Source: Sphingorhabdus sp. EL138
GTDB taxonomy: Bacteria; Pseudomonadota; Alphaproteobacteria; Sphingomonadales; Sphingomonadaceae
Direction of reading: 5' to 3'
DNA length: 38,181 nt
Assembly: GCF_945882965.1 (NCBI RefSeq)
Contig: NZ_CAMCWY010000023.1
Span: 1-38,181, forward strand
The notes under the pieces: generated by a model
The model's input: the letters and a program-made list of their open reading frames with translations, nothing else
Databases searched by the model: none
What the model was told of the DNA's origin: nothing
In this document: positions 1 through 6,384 of the stretch, piece by piece
Layout of the letters: each line of letters opens with the position of its first letter
Numbering within the stretch: position 1 is the first letter of the stretch
Made by a program: the position numbers and the translations under genes

Positions 1-93
1 AGAGATTATAACGAAGTCCGACCGCACAGCTCCCTTGGCAACCAAACCCCAATGGAGCGCGCTTTTGCATCAGGGCAGGCATGCCTGCCCTGA
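1..93 (+). pseudogene. IS3-type transposase, C-terminal end only
   Basis: The first 90 bases read in frame as DYNEVRPHSSLGNQTPMER followed by a short tail and a TGA at 91-93. The motif YNxxRPHSSLGxxTP is the characteristic C-terminus of the integrase-core transposase (OrfB) of IS3-family elements. The rest of the gene lies beyond the left edge, so it cannot be told whether the element is complete outside the window. The last seven residues sit inside a 38-bp palindrome that covers the stop codon. Confidence 0.8.
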
Positions 94-100
94 TGCAAAA
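63..100. repeat. 38-bp perfect palindrome at the transposase stop codon
   Basis: Positions 63-100 equal their own reverse complement, centred between 81 and 82 (GGCAGGCATGCCTGCC in the middle, TTTTGCATC and GATGCAAAA outside). With no unpaired loop it can form a long hairpin whose 3' side ends in an A tract on the plus strand and a T tract on the minus strand. It would fit a bidirectional terminator at the end of the transposase gene; that role is inferred. Confidence 0.75.
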
Positions 101-122
101 AGAGCCGGTCTTTCTCATAAAG

Positions 123-200
123 GTCGGACCAAAAAAGGGGCCAGGCTCAAGGCAATCATGCACTAACAATCAAACCGGACCACTCAATGGGGGCCGGTCA
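123..200 (+). mobile_element. Candidate right end(s) of an insertion sequence
   Basis: Two similar stretches follow the transposase stop. Positions 123-149 contain GGACC, an A tract and GGGGCCAGGCTCA. Positions 174-200 contain GGACCACTCAATG and GGGGGCCGGTCA. The outer one, read on the minus strand, begins TGACCGGCCCCCATTGAG, the kind of TG...CA terminus that IS3-group elements have. The exact boundary and the target-site duplication cannot be fixed because the left end is outside the window. Confidence 0.4.
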
Positions 201-290
201 GTCTCATAAGCGCATTTTTGTTGGACTTTGGACCCTGGATCAAGTCCGAGTGACGGGAACAAAATAGGTTTCGGTGAACGCATCTTGGTA
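201..290. repeat. Short intergenic stretch with a degenerate hairpin repeat
   Basis: Between the insertion-sequence end and the ATP-grasp gene there is a GGACTT (223-228) / AAGTCC (242-247) inverted pair within a stretch reading CTGGATCAAGTCC followed by GTGACGGG. From memory this resembles a dispersed intergenic repeat of sphingomonad chromosomes. No gene is visible here. Confidence 0.35.
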
Positions 291-1892
291 TTATCGATCT
301 GGCAAGGTGCTAGTGAGCATAGCAACAATTTTTTGTCGCTCCTCTAAGGAAATATCATCCTCAAATTCTATTTTGTTAAAATATTGCGTCGGACTGCCAT
401 GTTTAAGTAAATAATGAGGGGGCACTCGCACAGAAATATTTTCAACCGATTTGTTAAATGCGTTGAAATAATAATTTTCAGATTTTTTCGAAACCACCAG
501 AATAATTTCAGGGCAACTATCAGGAAGTTTATTCAACAGGTCATGAAAAAGGTGCGGATAAGTTTCAAGATCACCTAACTGCGGCTGACTATTTACTTCA
601 CAGATAAATGTGTCACTTTCCTGCAATGAGACTGCCGCATCTTGTGAGATGAGATCAATAGCAGCTACTTGTAACCGCAATGTACGGGCAGCTTGTATGC
701 ATAAATCTGCTATTTCGGGGTGAAGAAAAGAGAGAAAGTTCTGCGACGACCCACCACGGCTTTCGTTTGAAGTTACGGCCAATACTATTTCTTCACCCAA
801 CGAGGGAGAAAAGTCAAAATCCAAGCCTAACTTTTGCAAATTTAGTGCTGTCGTGTAATCTTTTGGTATTGGCTTAATTGACGAATTTATAGAGTTTCGT
901 TCTGGTTTTGCATTTTCAATATCAATGAGTTCGCTAATGGACGAATGCCCATCACCTATTATAGATGGTGGATTAGTCTTCCATGCATCCATAACCTTTC
1001 CATGATGCAAATGAACTCGGTAAGTGAGACCCTTGACGAACTTTTCGATGATAAGGTTGTTGAAATCAGAAGAGGCTTTCTCAAAGCACTCCTTTAGTTC
1101 AGAAACATCAATGATGTTTGCAAAAACTCCCCGACCTTGCTCTTCAGCTTCAGGCTTAAGCACTACCGGGTAACCAATATTTTCGGCATAGCGTATTGCA
1201 TCATCAACGGTGCGCACACGTGCTTGTTCAGCAACAGGAAAGCCCGACATTTTTAACAGACGGTTGGTATCCACCTTACTCTTTGCCAATCTTACGCCAA
1301 TGGCACTTTCTTCATCTGTTACTGAACTATTAAAGATCCTTGAACCAATTCCATATCCAAAGATGATGTATTGTTGGTTGAATATCTTGAAAGGGATTTT
1401 GCGTTCTGCCGCCGCCGCGATGAAGCTACCTGCATTCGTTCCTGCGGGCAAAAATACTCGTGCTTTCCGCTTATGATTTTCCAGAAAGTCGACTGCCTGT
1501 TCCCTCAAATCGGCTTTATCCGTCATTTCCAGCAGAGACTTTATTAAATTTATATTAAATCTGCACATTTCTGTAGATAGCGTCGGCAGAGCAAAACAGA
1601 GCGAATTTTCTTCTTGAAGCACACGAATCGGCGTAAATCTCTGATCCCCACAATAATGGTTCAGCGTATCCAGAATTGTGACAAAAAGTGCGAGCGGTGA
1701 AGCTGGTTCGACTGCCACATCGCTATCGAAGAATCTGTTATGGTCATAAAACTCAGGTAATAATTCAAGTAAATTTTCTAATTTTTCAAAAACATTTTTA
1801 AAATTTACAAAAACGTCTCTGAATATTAAAATAAAGGATGGCTGAATAGCGCCGTATGCGTAACCCTCTATTTTTTTTATATCTACTTTCAT
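291..1892 (-). CDS. Cyanophycin-synthetase-like ATP-grasp ligase without a Mur-ligase domain
   Basis: This 533-residue protein has an ATP-grasp core over about residues 200-440. Visible motifs are AKSKVDTNRLL (203-213, lid entry), VVLKPEAEEQGRGV (243-256, ATP-binding Lys246 and glycine-rich loop), IIEKFVKG (281-288), the stretch GDGHSSISELIDIEN (313-327) and the metal-binding EVNSQPQL (432-439). The GDGxSxIxELIDxEN motif is typical of the ATP-grasp half of cyanophycin synthetase, which adds an amino acid to a peptide through an acyl phosphate. Cyanophycin synthetase is near 870 residues and continues into a Mur-ligase domain; this protein stops after a short unrecognised tail. Residues 1-190 only loosely recall that family. 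A GAGG ribosome site precedes the ATG at 1892. The gene is AT-rich, follows a 72-residue ORF by 48 bases and lies between transposase remnants, so horizontal transfer is likely. I infer a peptide or amino-acid ligase of unknown substrate; the neighbouring peptide is the obvious candidate. Confidence 0.8.
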   Translation of the reverse strand: MKVDIKKIEGYAYGAIQPSFILIFRDVFVNFKNVFEKLENLLELLPEFYDHNRFFDSDVAVEPASPLALFVTILDTLNHYCGDQRFTPIRVLQEENSLCFALPTLSTEMCRFNINLIKSLLEMTDKADLREQAVDFLENHKRKARVFLPAGTNAGSFIAAAAERKIPFKIFNQQYIIFGYGIGSRIFNSSVTDEESAIGVRLAKSKVDTNRLLKMSGFPVAEQARVRTVDDAIRYAENIGYPVVLKPEAEEQGRGVFANIIDVSELKECFEKASSDFNNLIIEKFVKGLTYRVHLHHGKVMDAWKTNPPSIIGDGHSSISELIDIENAKPERNSINSSIKPIPKDYTTALNLQKLGLDFDFSPSLGEEIVLAVTSNESRGGSSQNFLSFLHPEIADLCIQAARTLRLQVAAIDLISQDAAVSLQESDTFICEVNSQPQLGDLETYPHLFHDLLNKLPDSCPEIILVVSKKSENYYFNAFNKSVENISVRVPPHYLLKHGSPTQYFNKIEFEDDISLEERQKIVAMLTSTLPDR

Positions 1893-1940
1893 AAATAAAC
1901 CTCAGTTTTTTCTTTTTCTTTAATTTCATTAAAAATGGAA

Positions 1941-2159
1941 TTATTTTCTACATATCGGAATTTTATTAAATAATTCTAAAACTGAGATGGTCACATTTTT
2001 TCGCCAGCCGGAATCTTCATAAGACTGACGTCGACTTGGTTGAGTGCTGATACCGTATTGGAAGTCTTCATCGAACACTTTTCTCTCAATTTCGGTCATT
2101 TGAGACACACGCTTACCCGCAAATGACGCTCTGATTGCCTGTCTTTCCTCCTCAGTCAT
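1941..2159 (-). CDS. Unknown 72-residue peptide upstream of the ATP-grasp gene
   Basis: I do not recognise this protein. The ATG at 2159 is preferred over an in-frame GTG at 2168 because AGGTGA stands five bases before it. The N-terminal half is charged and predicted helical (MTEEERQAIRASFAGKR, then MTEIERKVFDEDF). The middle is polar with Ser, Gln and Arg. The last twenty residues run from Gly-Trp-Arg-Lys through a hydrophobic segment to LELFNKIPICRK, with one Cys at residue 70. There is no signal peptide or clear membrane helix. A long hydrophilic front and a short distinct tail beside an ATP-grasp ligase would fit a leader-core precursor, as in graspetides, but the acidic Thr/Ser-rich core typical of microviridins is absent. 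It may instead be a small regulator or a remnant. Coding status is supported by the ribosome site, AT composition shared with the downstream gene and same-strand order. Confidence 0.5.
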   Translation of the reverse strand: MTEEERQAIRASFAGKRVSQMTEIERKVFDEDFQYGISTQPSRRQSYEDSGWRKNVTISVLELFNKIPICRK

Positions 2160-2188
2160 AAAAATCACCTAGATTGAGCCCGTGTTGC

Positions 2189-2473
2189 TTACAACTCATC
2201 TTCGCTTCGGATCAGCTCGATGACTTTCATCTTAGCCTCGCTGTTGCCATCGGTATACCGCTGCGTGACAGCCAGCGGTGAATGCCCAGCCAGCATCTGA
2301 ACATCTCGCAATGACCCGCCAGCTGTGCTTATCTTGCGGGCGGCTTTGGTGATGAGTGCGCGCCGCTCGGAATGCGACGAGAAACCCAGCAAACCGATAG
2401 CCTTACACCACGATGCAAACACGTTCACGATAGATTTCGGGGTGGCTTTCTCCGAGCGTTCAGTCGTAATCAT
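2189..2473 (-). pseudogene. Tyrosine recombinase (phage/island integrase), C-terminal fragment
   Basis: These 94 residues match the end of the catalytic domain of tyrosine recombinases: HSERRALITKAAR (H-x-x-R box), GGSLRDVQMLAGHSPLAVT (the GH box) and QRYTDG with the nucleophilic Tyr. The upstream parts that carry the first catalytic Arg and the arm-binding domain are missing; at 2473 the frame runs into an unrelated transposase fragment. It is therefore a remnant of an integrase that may once have mobilised the neighbouring genes. It ends 29 bases before the small peptide gene, so that gene has little room for its own promoter outside the fragment. Confidence 0.75.
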
Positions 2474-2490
2474 ATGGGGTGAAGATTTAT

Positions 2491-2664
2491 TAAACCTGAC
2501 AGGCTCTCGCGGTAGCGCCGATGGTTGTAATGCCCGACGAACGCTTCGATCTGCTGCTCAAGGTCGCCGAGCAGGAAGTAGTTTTCGAGTAGGATGCGGT
2601 TCTTCAGGGTCTGGTGCCAGCGTTCGATCTTGCCCTGGGTTTGCGGATGCAGGTCACCGCTGCC
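2491..2664 (-). pseudogene. Transposase integrase-core fragment (IS3/IS481-like)
   Basis: About 55 residues read HPQTQGKIERWHQTLKNRI, then LLENYFLLGDLEQQIEAFV and HYNHRRYRESLSGL. This is the last part of an rve integrase core: the Glu in KIERW is the third acidic catalytic residue of the DDE triad. It differs from the transposase tail at 1-93, so at least two insertion sequences have been here. The fragment loses its frame to unrelated sequence on both sides. The long reading frame that contains it (up to 2985) is chimeric and mostly antisense to the glutathione transferase gene. Confidence 0.7.
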
Positions 2665-2812
2665 GCATGCTACTTCCTCATCTCGTCGACGATCAAGAAT
2701 CGTTCGTTGCAAAATATCGGTAAAAGCTGCACTATTTATCCCCGAGAGCAGTTGCGCCAACTTATACCGACAAAACGTAAGGTCCCGCGGCGCCTTGCAG
2801 CACTGCGCGCGC
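2665..2812. other. Unassigned junction sequence
   Basis: Between the transposase fragment and the glutathione transferase gene there are about 150 bases that I cannot assign. On the minus strand they stay open and read RYKLAQLLSGINSAAF then TDILQRTILDRRRDEEVA, which looks protein-like but matches no family I recognise. It may be a scrap of another mobile gene. Confidence 0.3.
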
Positions 2813-3691
2813 TCAAGTGCCCAAGACAATCTTGTCCTGTGTTTTGGTGTCAAAGTCGCTTGCGTCATGCCGTTCATGCAACTGGCTGGCGGGGTCACCC
2901 ATGACGCGGTTGACCATGCGTCCACGCTTGACGGCGGGCCGCTCGGCGATTTGATCGGTCCAGCGAATGACATTTTTATATTCATGCACTGAAAGGAACG
3001 CGCCTGCGTTGTAAATCAATCCTTTGACCAGCGCGCCATACCAAGGCCAAATCGCCATATCTGCAATGGTGTAAGCGTCACCCGCCATATATTTCCGCTC
3101 TGCCAAATTGCGGTCGAGAACGTCCAATTGCCGTTTTACCTCCATGGCAAAACGGTCAATGGCATATTCGATCTTAACCGGCGCATATGCATAAAAATGA
3201 CCAAAACCGCCGCCCAGATAAGGACCACTGCCCATTTGCCACATCAGCCAGTTGATAGTCTCGGTCCGCGCGTGATGTTCGGTCGGGAGGAACGCACCGA
3301 ATTTCTCCGCCAGATACAAAAGGATCGCGCCCGATTCGAAAACGCGCGTTGGCGTTGGCGTTGAATGATCGAACAAAGCGGGGATTTTGGAATTGGGGTT
3401 GGCATCGACAAAGCCACTTGAAAACTGGTCGCCGTCGCGAATGTTGACCAGCCACGCATCATATTCTGCACCTTGATGGCCAAGCGCCAGTAACTCCTCA
3501 AGCATTACGGTGACCTTCACGCCATTGGGCGTGGCCAGCGAGTATAGCTGCATCGGGTGTTTGCCAACCGGGCGCTCCTTGTCATGGGTTGCGCCTGCAA
3601 TTGGCCGGTTGATATTCGCGAACTGCCCGCCATTTTCGGTATTCCATTCCCAGACGTCGGCGGGGGTGTATTCGGAAAATGTCTGGGTCAT
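2813..3691 (-). CDS. YghU/GstB-type glutathione S-transferase family protein
   Basis: The 292-residue protein has a thioredoxin fold at about 47-135, with PNGVKVTVMLEEL (55-67), the cis-proline motif SKIPAL (101-106) and ESGAILLYLAEKFG (119-132), then an all-helical domain with the YTIADMAIWPW motif (207-217). The 40-residue N-terminal extension (YTPADVWEWNTENGGQF) and the end ERHDASDFDTKTQDK are hallmarks of the YghU group, which binds glutathione disulfide and acts as a disulfide-bond reductase in the cytoplasm. Length is normal for the group. The final few residues after the TQDK motif (about 2813-2830) probably come from the mobile-element junction, so the natural stop seems to have been replaced without damage to the fold. 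No operon partner is seen; the next gene is divergent. Confidence 0.9.
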   Translation of the reverse strand: MTQTFSEYTPADVWEWNTENGGQFANINRPIAGATHDKERPVGKHPMQLYSLATPNGVKVTVMLEELLALGHQGAEYDAWLVNIRDGDQFSSGFVDANPNSKIPALFDHSTPTPTRVFESGAILLYLAEKFGAFLPTEHHARTETINWLMWQMGSGPYLGGGFGHFYAYAPVKIEYAIDRFAMEVKRQLDVLDRNLAERKYMAGDAYTIADMAIWPWYGALVKGLIYNAGAFLSVHEYKNVIRWTDQIAERPAVKRGRMVNRVMGDPASQLHERHDASDFDTKTQDKIVLGT

Positions 3692-3838
3692 GCGGGTTCC
3701 TCAAATATTCAGGTGTTGGTGCGATGTAGCGCTACGCGCGCGTTACGCCGAGGTTTGGGACGGCGCGCACACATTTTCAAGTTGACGCGAACGTAAGGCC
3801 CGGCTTTAATTGGGTAATTACGAAATGGGAGCGTCAAT

Positions 3839-4516
3839 ATGTCCGCCACATTAGAGATCAACAACGACATCGCCTTGATCCGCATGGACGACGGCAAGGC
3901 GAATGCGATCAACTTCGACATGTTGGCGTCTTTGAACGCCGCGCTCGACACTGCCGAGGCCGAAGCAAAAGCCATTGTCCTGACCGGACGTGAAGGGCGG
4001 TTTTCGGGCGGGTTCGACCTGAACGCCTTTGCCAGCCTTGGCTCTGATGTTTATAAGTTGCTGGATGCGGGCGCGGAACTGGTGCTGCGCCTATATGGCG
4101 GACCGCTGCCTGTGGTGGCCGCCTGCACCGGCCATGCAATCGCCATGGGTGTGTTCATCCTACACGCTTGCGACACGCGCATCGGCACCGCTGGCGACTA
4201 TAAAATCGGCGCGAATGAGGCGATTACGGGTATGAACTTGCCCATCTTTGCAATGGAGCTGGCGCGGGATCGGCTACATCCAACACATCTGACCCGCGCG
4301 ATGATTCAGGGGTCTATTTACAACCCGCAAGGCGCGCTGGAAGCGGGCTATTTTGATATGCTGGCGCAAGCCGATGAGGTGGAAGCGAAAGCCTTAGCCG
4401 TCGCCGCCCAACTCGCGCAGCTCCCGGCCGCTGCATATGCATGGAACAAGAATGCCATCCGCAAGTCCACCCTCGACCGCATCCGCGCAAGCTTGGGCGC
4501 GCATCATAAGCTTTAA
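3839..4516 (+). CDS. Enoyl-CoA hydratase/isomerase (crotonase) family protein
   Basis: At 225 residues this is a short crotonase, lacking part of the C-terminal helices of the usual 255-260. The oxyanion-hole segments are FSGGFDLNAF (55-64) and TGHAIAMGVFI (97-107), and an acidic residue sits at NEAITGM (Glu127). Crotonases hydrate, isomerise or hydrolyse acyl-CoA thioesters through this oxyanion hole; the second catalytic Glu of true hydratases is not evident, so an isomerase or other activity is equally possible and I give no specific name. GGAGCG six bases before the ATG is the ribosome site. The stop shares four bases with the stop of the convergent pepP gene. The 147-base gap to the divergent transferase gene must hold its promoter; no clear boxes were seen. 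Confidence 0.85.
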   Translation: MSATLEINNDIALIRMDDGKANAINFDMLASLNAALDTAEAEAKAIVLTGREGRFSGGFDLNAFASLGSDVYKLLDAGAELVLRLYGGPLPVVAACTGHAIAMGVFILHACDTRIGTAGDYKIGANEAITGMNLPIFAMELARDRLHPTHLTRAMIQGSIYNPQGALEAGYFDMLAQADEVEAKALAVAAQLAQLPAAAYAWNKNAIRKSTLDRIRASLGAHHKL

Positions 4517-6330
4517 GGCGCGTTAGTCTGCACCAACCCCGCACACGCCTCCGTCGCCCACGCCAGCGCTTCACCCTCCAACTGTGGCCCGACAATCGCA
4601 AGTACCTTAATGTGGTAATCATTCCACCAGCGCAATTCGTCTGCATTGAGCAAACTGACGTCCACCAAATTCTTTTCAATCGGCGCGAAGGTCAGTGTTT
4701 CAAAACCGAAATAGCGTCCTTCCGCGCCCGCAATCTGACGTTCTTCGACCAGCACCAGATTTTCGATGCGGATGCCATATTCGCCTGATTTATAATAGCC
4801 GGGCTCGTTCGACAGGATCATGCCCGCTTGCAACGGCTCGTCGCTGCCCGCCTGACCGCCAGCGAATTTGGCGATGCGTTGCGGCCCTTCATGCACCGCA
4901 AGGAAGCTGCCGACGCCATGGCCAGTGCCATGGGCGTAATCAAGGCCGGCCTGCCACAGAGACGCGCGCGCCAGACTGTCCAATTGCGCACCTCTGGTGC
5001 CTTCGGGGAAAACGGCGCTGGCCAAGGCAATATGGCCTTTCAACACACGGGTGAAGCGGTCCTGCATTTCTGCGGTGGGATCGCCCGGGCCGACCCAGAT
5101 GGTGCGGGTAACGTCAGTGGTGCCGTCCAAATATTGCCCACCGCTATCGACCAGATAAATGCTGTTGGGTTCAATGTCGCGGTTGGTGCTTTCATCGACC
5201 TTATAATGGCAATGCGCGCCATTGGGGCCAGTTGCAGAGATAGTGTCGAACGACAGATCCTTGAGCATGCCGGTATCTTCGCGGAAAGCCTTTAGCCGTG
5301 CGGCGGCGGATAATTCATTCAATTCGCCTTTATACGCGGTTTCGCGCATCCAATGCAGGAACCGGCTTAACGCGGCGCCATCGCGGGCTTGCGCGGCGCG
5401 GTGGCCAGATTGTTCGATAGGGTTTTTGACCGCCTTGGGCAGGATGGTCGGGTCGCGCGCCTCGATGATGTGCGCGCCACCAGCGTGCAGTGCGCCAAAG
5501 ATTGCGGCGACCGCCCGGTCGGGGTCAACGGCAATGCGCTTGCCCTCCATCGACCGCAATTCTGGCACAAATTCTGACGGATCGCGCAAGCGCACGGCAT
5601 TGCCCAGATGCGCGCGCACCGCGTCGTCAATCTTTTCGGGCGCGACAAAAAGGTCCGCCGTGCCATCGGCATGGGCAAGCACAAAGCTGAGCGCGACGGG
5701 GGTGTTCGACACGTCGGAGCCGCGGATGTTCAGTAGCCACGCCACCGAATCGAGCGCGGAAATGACGGTGCTGTCGAGCGTGTTCGCCGTCAGCCACTCG
5801 GCCACAGCGGCGCGTTTTTCGGCGCTGCTCTGTCCTGCATATTGGGTGTCATGTACGATGAGCTTGGCGACGCTTTTCTGCGGCTGTTCGGCCCACACCC
5901 TGTCGATTGGATTGCTTTTGACCGCAACGAGTTCAGCGCCCTTGGCGGCCAGTGCCTTGGTTGCACTTTCGACCCAGCCTTTGGTGTGAACCCATGCGTC
6001 ATAGCCGATGCGCGCGCCACCCGGGGCATATTCGTGTAACCAGTCGGCAATGCTGGTTTGCGGCACGCCCACATATTGCCAGTTTTTGCCATCGACTTGT
6101 TCCCGCACTTGAAGCGTGTAGCGGCCATCAGTGAAGATAGCCGCCTGTTCAGACAATACCACGGCCGAACCCGCGGACCCGCCAAAACCCGTAAGCCAGC
6201 CAAGCCGCTGCGCATAATCGCCGACATATTCCGACATATGTTCATCACAGATCGGCACGACAAATCCGTCGAGCTGCTCTTTCTTCAATTGCGCACGTAG
6301 GGCGGCGAGGCGGGCTTCATAGGTAGACAT
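4513..6330 (-). CDS. pepP: Xaa-Pro aminopeptidase (aminopeptidase P, M24B)
   Basis: This 605-residue cytoplasmic metallopeptidase removes an N-terminal residue that precedes proline. It has two creatinase-like N-terminal domains (about 1-300) and the pita-bread catalytic domain (about 310-540). The dinuclear metal ligands are all visible: Asp395 and Asp406 (VDSGGQYLDGTTDVTR), His471 (GTGHGVG), Glu509 (SNEPGYY) and Glu523 (GIRIEN). The long form with two N-terminal domains and a C-terminal extension ending near WWNDYH resembles the eukaryote-like aminopeptidase P found in many alphaproteobacteria. Its start lies 54 bases from the start of the divergent S9 peptidase gene, so the two proline-linked peptidases share a control region. 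The 3' end overlaps the crotonase stop by four bases, tail to tail. Confidence 0.95.
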   Translation of the reverse strand: MSTYEARLAALRAQLKKEQLDGFVVPICDEHMSEYVGDYAQRLGWLTGFGGSAGSAVVLSEQAAIFTDGRYTLQVREQVDGKNWQYVGVPQTSIADWLHEYAPGGARIGYDAWVHTKGWVESATKALAAKGAELVAVKSNPIDRVWAEQPQKSVAKLIVHDTQYAGQSSAEKRAAVAEWLTANTLDSTVISALDSVAWLLNIRGSDVSNTPVALSFVLAHADGTADLFVAPEKIDDAVRAHLGNAVRLRDPSEFVPELRSMEGKRIAVDPDRAVAAIFGALHAGGAHIIEARDPTILPKAVKNPIEQSGHRAAQARDGAALSRFLHWMRETAYKGELNELSAAARLKAFREDTGMLKDLSFDTISATGPNGAHCHYKVDESTNRDIEPNSIYLVDSGGQYLDGTTDVTRTIWVGPGDPTAEMQDRFTRVLKGHIALASAVFPEGTRGAQLDSLARASLWQAGLDYAHGTGHGVGSFLAVHEGPQRIAKFAGGQAGSDEPLQAGMILSNEPGYYKSGEYGIRIENLVLVEERQIAGAEGRYFGFETLTFAPIEKNLVDVSLLNADELRWWNDYHIKVLAIVGPQLEGEALAWATEACAGLVQTNAP

Positions 6331-6384
6331 GTCGGACTTCCGTTCATATGGTTATGCTATCCATATACGCAAGGAAGTCGTCTC
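6331..6384. promoter_or_regulatory. Shared divergent control region of two peptidase genes
   Basis: Only 54 bases separate the start codons of pepP (minus) and the S9 peptidase gene (plus). They contain an inverted pair ATATGG (6346-6351) / CCATAT (6361-6366) and an AAGGAAG ribosome site (6371-6377) for the S9 gene. Both promoters must overlap here or lie inside the opposite gene. The palindrome is short and may be chance. Confidence 0.4.

Noticed and set aside
1941-2159. The small peptide as a classical microviridin-type graspetide precursor
   Set aside because: The tail lacks the Thr/Ser and Asp/Glu-rich core repeats that those precursors have, so only a general precursor role is proposed.
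2470-2985. 171-codon minus-strand frame including the transposase motif
   Set aside because: Only its last third is transposase; the rest is antisense to the glutathione transferase gene or junction sequence, so it is a chimeric frame and not a gene.
5222-5989. 255-codon frame opposite pepP
   Set aside because: All catalytic motifs belong to pepP on the minus strand; this frame is Ser/Ala/Arg-rich shadow.
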